From NCBI RefSeq assembly GCF_900114825.1, contig NZ_FOUI01000001.1, positions 186,001-250,000 on the forward strand: a stretch of 64,000 bases of DNA, in the 5' to 3' direction. This DNA is from Halopseudomonas yangmingensis. Lineage in GTDB: Bacteria; Pseudomonadota; Gammaproteobacteria; Pseudomonadales; Pseudomonadaceae. Each line of letters begins with the position of its first letter. Position 1 is the first letter of the stretch. The position numbers and the translations under genes are program-made. The notes below the pieces were generated by a model. The model ran no database searches. It saw only the letters and a program-made list of their open reading frames with translations, and was not told the origin of the DNA. Below are positions 61,745-64,000 of this stretch, piece by piece.

Positions 61745-63871
61745 ATGGCTGTCGATCGCGCTCAACTGATGGGAAACATGCGGACCGGTCTGTCCGGGCT
61801 GCGGCATGGCAGTCTCGGCGTGCCGATTCTGTTGCTGGTGATTCTCGGCATGATGATGCTGCCGGTTCCGCCATTCCTGCTCGACGTGTTCTTTACCTTC
61901 AATATCGCTCTGGCGCTGGTAGTGCTGCTGGTTTGCGCCTATGCCCTGAGACCGCTGGATTTTGCAGTATTCCCGACCATCCTGCTGGTAGCCACGCTGC
62001 TGCGTCTGGCGCTGAACGTTGCTTCGACGCGGGTGGTTCTGCTCTATGGTCATGAGGGGGGTGATGCTGCCGGCAAGGTGATCAAGGCCTTCGGTGAGGT
62101 GGTGATCGGTGGCAACTATGTGGTCGGTCTGGTGGTGTTCGCCATTCTGATGATCATCAACTTCGTGGTGGTGACCAAGGGTGCCGGGCGCATCTCCGAG
62201 GTCAGCGCGCGTTTTACCCTGGACGCCATGCCCGGCAAGCAGATGGCCATTGATGCTGATCTGAACGCCGGTCTTGTTACCCAGGAAGAAGCCAAGCTCC
62301 GTCGTCAGGAGGTGTCGCAGGAAGCCGACTTCTATGGCTCGATGGACGGTGCCAGCAAGTTCGTGCGTGGTGATGCGGTGGCTGGTCTGCTGATTCTGGC
62401 GATCAATATCATTGGCGGCCTGGCGATTGGCATGGTCCAGCACAATCTGGCCTTTGCCGATGCCGGGCGTATCTACGTGCTGCTGACCATCGGTGACGGT
62501 CTGGTGGCGCAGATTCCTTCGTTGCTGCTGTCCACGGCGGCGGCCATCATGGTTACCCGGGTCTCGACCTCCGAGGATATGGGTGAGCAGGTCCAGCGAC
62601 AGATGTTTGCCTCGCCCAAGGCGCTGGCGATTGCCGCAGCGATTCTGCTGGTGATGGGCAGCATTCCGGGTATGCCGCATTTCGCCTTTCTCAGTCTTGG
62701 TGCCATGGCAGCCGGTGCGGCCTGGCTGATCGCCCGTAAACAGCAGCAAAAGGTGGCAGCGGAGGCCGAGGTAGAGCGTCAGCAAACCGAGGCGCCGGCA
62801 GCGCCACGGCCAGAAACACGGGAGCTGGGCTGGGATGATGTGACGCCTGTGGATATGGTCGGGCTGGAAGTTGGCTACCGCTTGATTCCGCTGGTTGACC
62901 GTAATCAGGGAGGTCAGTTGCTGGCGCGAATCAAGGGTGTGCGCAAAAAGTTGTCGCAGGAGCTGGGTTTCCTGATGCCCTCGGTGCATATCCGCGACAA
63001 CCTTGATCTGGCGCCGAATGCCTACCGTATTACCCTGATGGGCGTGGGGGTGGCTGAGGCCGAAATTCATCCGGACCGTGATTTGGCGATCAACCCTGGT
63101 CAGGTTTTTGGCGAGGTGCGCGGTATCCCCGGCAAGGATCCGGCGTTTGGCCTTGATGCGGTGTGGATCGAGGCGGCGCAGAAAGACCAGGCGCAGTCGC
63201 TCGGCTATACGGTGGTGGATGCCAGTACGGTGGTCGCTACCCACCTTAACCAGATACTGCACAAGCATGCCCACGAGCTGATTGGTCACGAGGAAGTGCA
63301 GCAGCTGATGCAAGTGCTGGCAAAGGCCTCGCCAAAACTGGCGGAGGAGCTGGTGCCGGGTCTTATTTCCCTGTCCGGGCTGCTCAAGGTGCTGCAAGGG
63401 TTGTTGCAGGAGCAAGTGCCAGTACGTGATATCCGTACCATTGCCGAGGCCATCGCCAACCAGGCTGGCAAGAGTCAGGATACTGGCACGATCATCAACG
63501 CGGTGCGCATCGCATTGTCGCGCTCAATCGTGCAAAGCATTGTCGGGCTTGACTCCGAGCTACCTGTGATCACTTTGGATCCAAAGTTGGAACAAATGTT
63601 GCTTCAGAGTGTTCAACGGGCAGGACAGGGCAGTGATGACGGAATTTTGCTGGAGCCCGGGATGGCGGAAAAGCTGCAACGCTCACTGGCTGATGCGGTG
63701 CAGCGCCAGGAAATGCTCGGCAAGCCGGCGGTACTGCTGGTAGCCGGACAGATCCGCAGCATGCTGGCGCGTTTTGTGCGGTATGCGGCACCGGCAGCCC
63801 ATGTTCTGTCCTACCAGGAAATACCCGACAGCAAGCAGGTCACCATAGTGGCAACTGTGGGCCAGAGCTAA
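61745..63871 (+). CDS. flhA: Flagellar biosynthesis protein FlhA
   Basis: 708-residue core component of the flagellar type III export gate. Eight N-terminal membrane helices are seen (to about 315), with the FHIPEP-family text LDVFFTFNIALALVVLL, RLALNVASTRVVLL and MPGKQMAIDADLNAGL, then the cytoplasmic nonameric ring domain with IRDNLDLAPNAYRI. The start at 61,745 matches the family. flhF begins 16 bp downstream, the usual flagellar operon order in Pseudomonas. Confidence 0.96.
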   Translation: MAVDRAQLMGNMRTGLSGLRHGSLGVPILLLVILGMMMLPVPPFLLDVFFTFNIALALVVLLVCAYALRPLDFAVFPTILLVATLLRLALNVASTRVVLLYGHEGGDAAGKVIKAFGEVVIGGNYVVGLVVFAILMIINFVVVTKGAGRISEVSARFTLDAMPGKQMAIDADLNAGLVTQEEAKLRRQEVSQEADFYGSMDGASKFVRGDAVAGLLILAINIIGGLAIGMVQHNLAFADAGRIYVLLTIGDGLVAQIPSLLLSTAAAIMVTRVSTSEDMGEQVQRQMFASPKALAIAAAILLVMGSIPGMPHFAFLSLGAMAAGAAWLIARKQQQKVAAEAEVERQQTEAPAAPRPETRELGWDDVTPVDMVGLEVGYRLIPLVDRNQGGQLLARIKGVRKKLSQELGFLMPSVHIRDNLDLAPNAYRITLMGVGVAEAEIHPDRDLAINPGQVFGEVRGIPGKDPAFGLDAVWIEAAQKDQAQSLGYTVVDASTVVATHLNQILHKHAHELIGHEEVQQLMQVLAKASPKLAEELVPGLISLSGLLKVLQGLLQEQVPVRDIRTIAEAIANQAGKSQDTGTIINAVRIALSRSIVQSIVGLDSELPVITLDPKLEQMLLQSVQRAGQGSDDGILLEPGMAEKLQRSLADAVQRQEMLGKPAVLLVAGQIRSMLARFVRYAAPAAHVLSYQEIPDSKQVTIVATVGQS

Positions 63872-63887
63872 AACAGGTGAGGTCAGT

Positions 63888-64000
63888 ATGAAAGTCAAAC
63901 GTTTCTTCGCTGCAGACATGCGCCAGGCCATGAAGCTGGTGCGTGATGAACTGGGGCCGGAGGCGGCAATCCTGGCCAATCGCCGTGTTGCCGGTGGCGT
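63888..64000 (+). CDS. flhF: Flagellar GTPase FlhF, 5' end only
   Basis: The first 37 codons read MKVKRFFAADMRQAMKLVRD and ELGPEAAILANRRVAGG, the standard beginning of FlhF, the SRP-type GTPase that places the polar flagellum. It starts 16 bp after flhA and continues beyond the window. Confidence 0.93.
   Translation, partial: MKVKRFFAADMRQAMKLVRDELGPEAAILANRRVAGG

Noticed and set aside
1..64000. CRISPR arrays or rRNA genes
   Set aside because: No regularly spaced repeats with unique spacers and no rRNA-like sequence were seen; the repeated units before the relaxase and in the IS21 ends are too irregular.

Overview
The window comes from a high-GC gammaproteobacterium of the Pseudomonas/Halopseudomonas type. 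This rests on the core genes seen: aroQ next to accB, a DsbD, a DUF2333 gene, a vitamin B12 uptake and salvage locus under a cobalamin riboswitch, ppa, a MltD-like transglycosylase, and flhA followed by flhF. No genus was tested against a database, so this is recognition of gene content and protein sequence only.

Layout. Bases 1-13.9 kb are ordinary chromosome. They hold accB (edge)/aroQ and dsbD; a forward run of DUF2333, NUDIX, SUI1/YciH and a MATE exporter; and a reverse block of cmoM, cobU, a cobalamin adenosyltransferase-like gene, btuD-, btuC- and btuF-like genes and btuB, with a cobalamin riboswitch in front of btuB. A 2H phosphoesterase and ppa follow. Bases 60.1-64.0 kb are chromosome again (mltD-like, flhA, start of flhF).

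Between them lies a genomic island of about 46 kb (13,934-59,997). It sits in the 3' end of a tRNA-Gly(CCC) gene. An 18-bp direct repeat of the tRNA end marks both edges, and a large P4/IntB13-type tyrosine integrase lies next to the tRNA. Island genes recognisable as ICEclc/PAGI-2-type conjugation genes (PFL_4710 and PFL_4711 families, TraG-N, DUF3742, MobH relaxase, large SNF2-like helicase) are present only as pieces: truncated, frameshifted or fused. The coupling protein, VirB4-like ATPase and most of the mating apparatus are absent. I read it as a decayed, probably non-self-transmissible element.

Cargo, left to right: (i) a complete TetR-controlled YbhGFSR-type ABC exporter with its own outer-membrane factor, followed by a DUF2892 gene and an MBL/beta-CASP RNase-like gene broken by an 8-bp tandem duplication; (ii) an AbiEi/AbiEii type IV toxin-antitoxin pair; (iii) a stress-type cassette with a bacterial voltage-gated Na+ channel (behind an attenuator-like leader), a methyltransferase-like gene, a PhoD-like phosphatase, a NhaR-type LysR regulator, a membrane protein and a PPK2 kinase; (iv) an uncharacterised three-gene overlapping operon with a HEVAH zinc-protease-like protein; (v) a chimeric IHF/MazE-like ORF and an XRE regulator split by a complete IS21-family element with 7-bp target duplications; (vi) an XRE / AAA+ ATPase / subtilisin-like (S8) protease operon with a damaged 3' end; (vii) a WYL regulator plus BrxF, the beginning of a BREX type 3 defence operon cut off by an insertion; (viii) a mosaic of IS remnants, a broken adenine methylase, a DUF4010/MgtC-like membrane protein and a 228-bp direct repeat; (ix) the integrase.

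The candidates for poorly described biology are the zinc-protease operon at 41.5-43.5 kb, the XRE/AAA+/S8 operon at 47.7-51.1 kb, and the Na+ channel/NhaR/PPK2 cassette with its structured leader at 34.5-41.1 kb.
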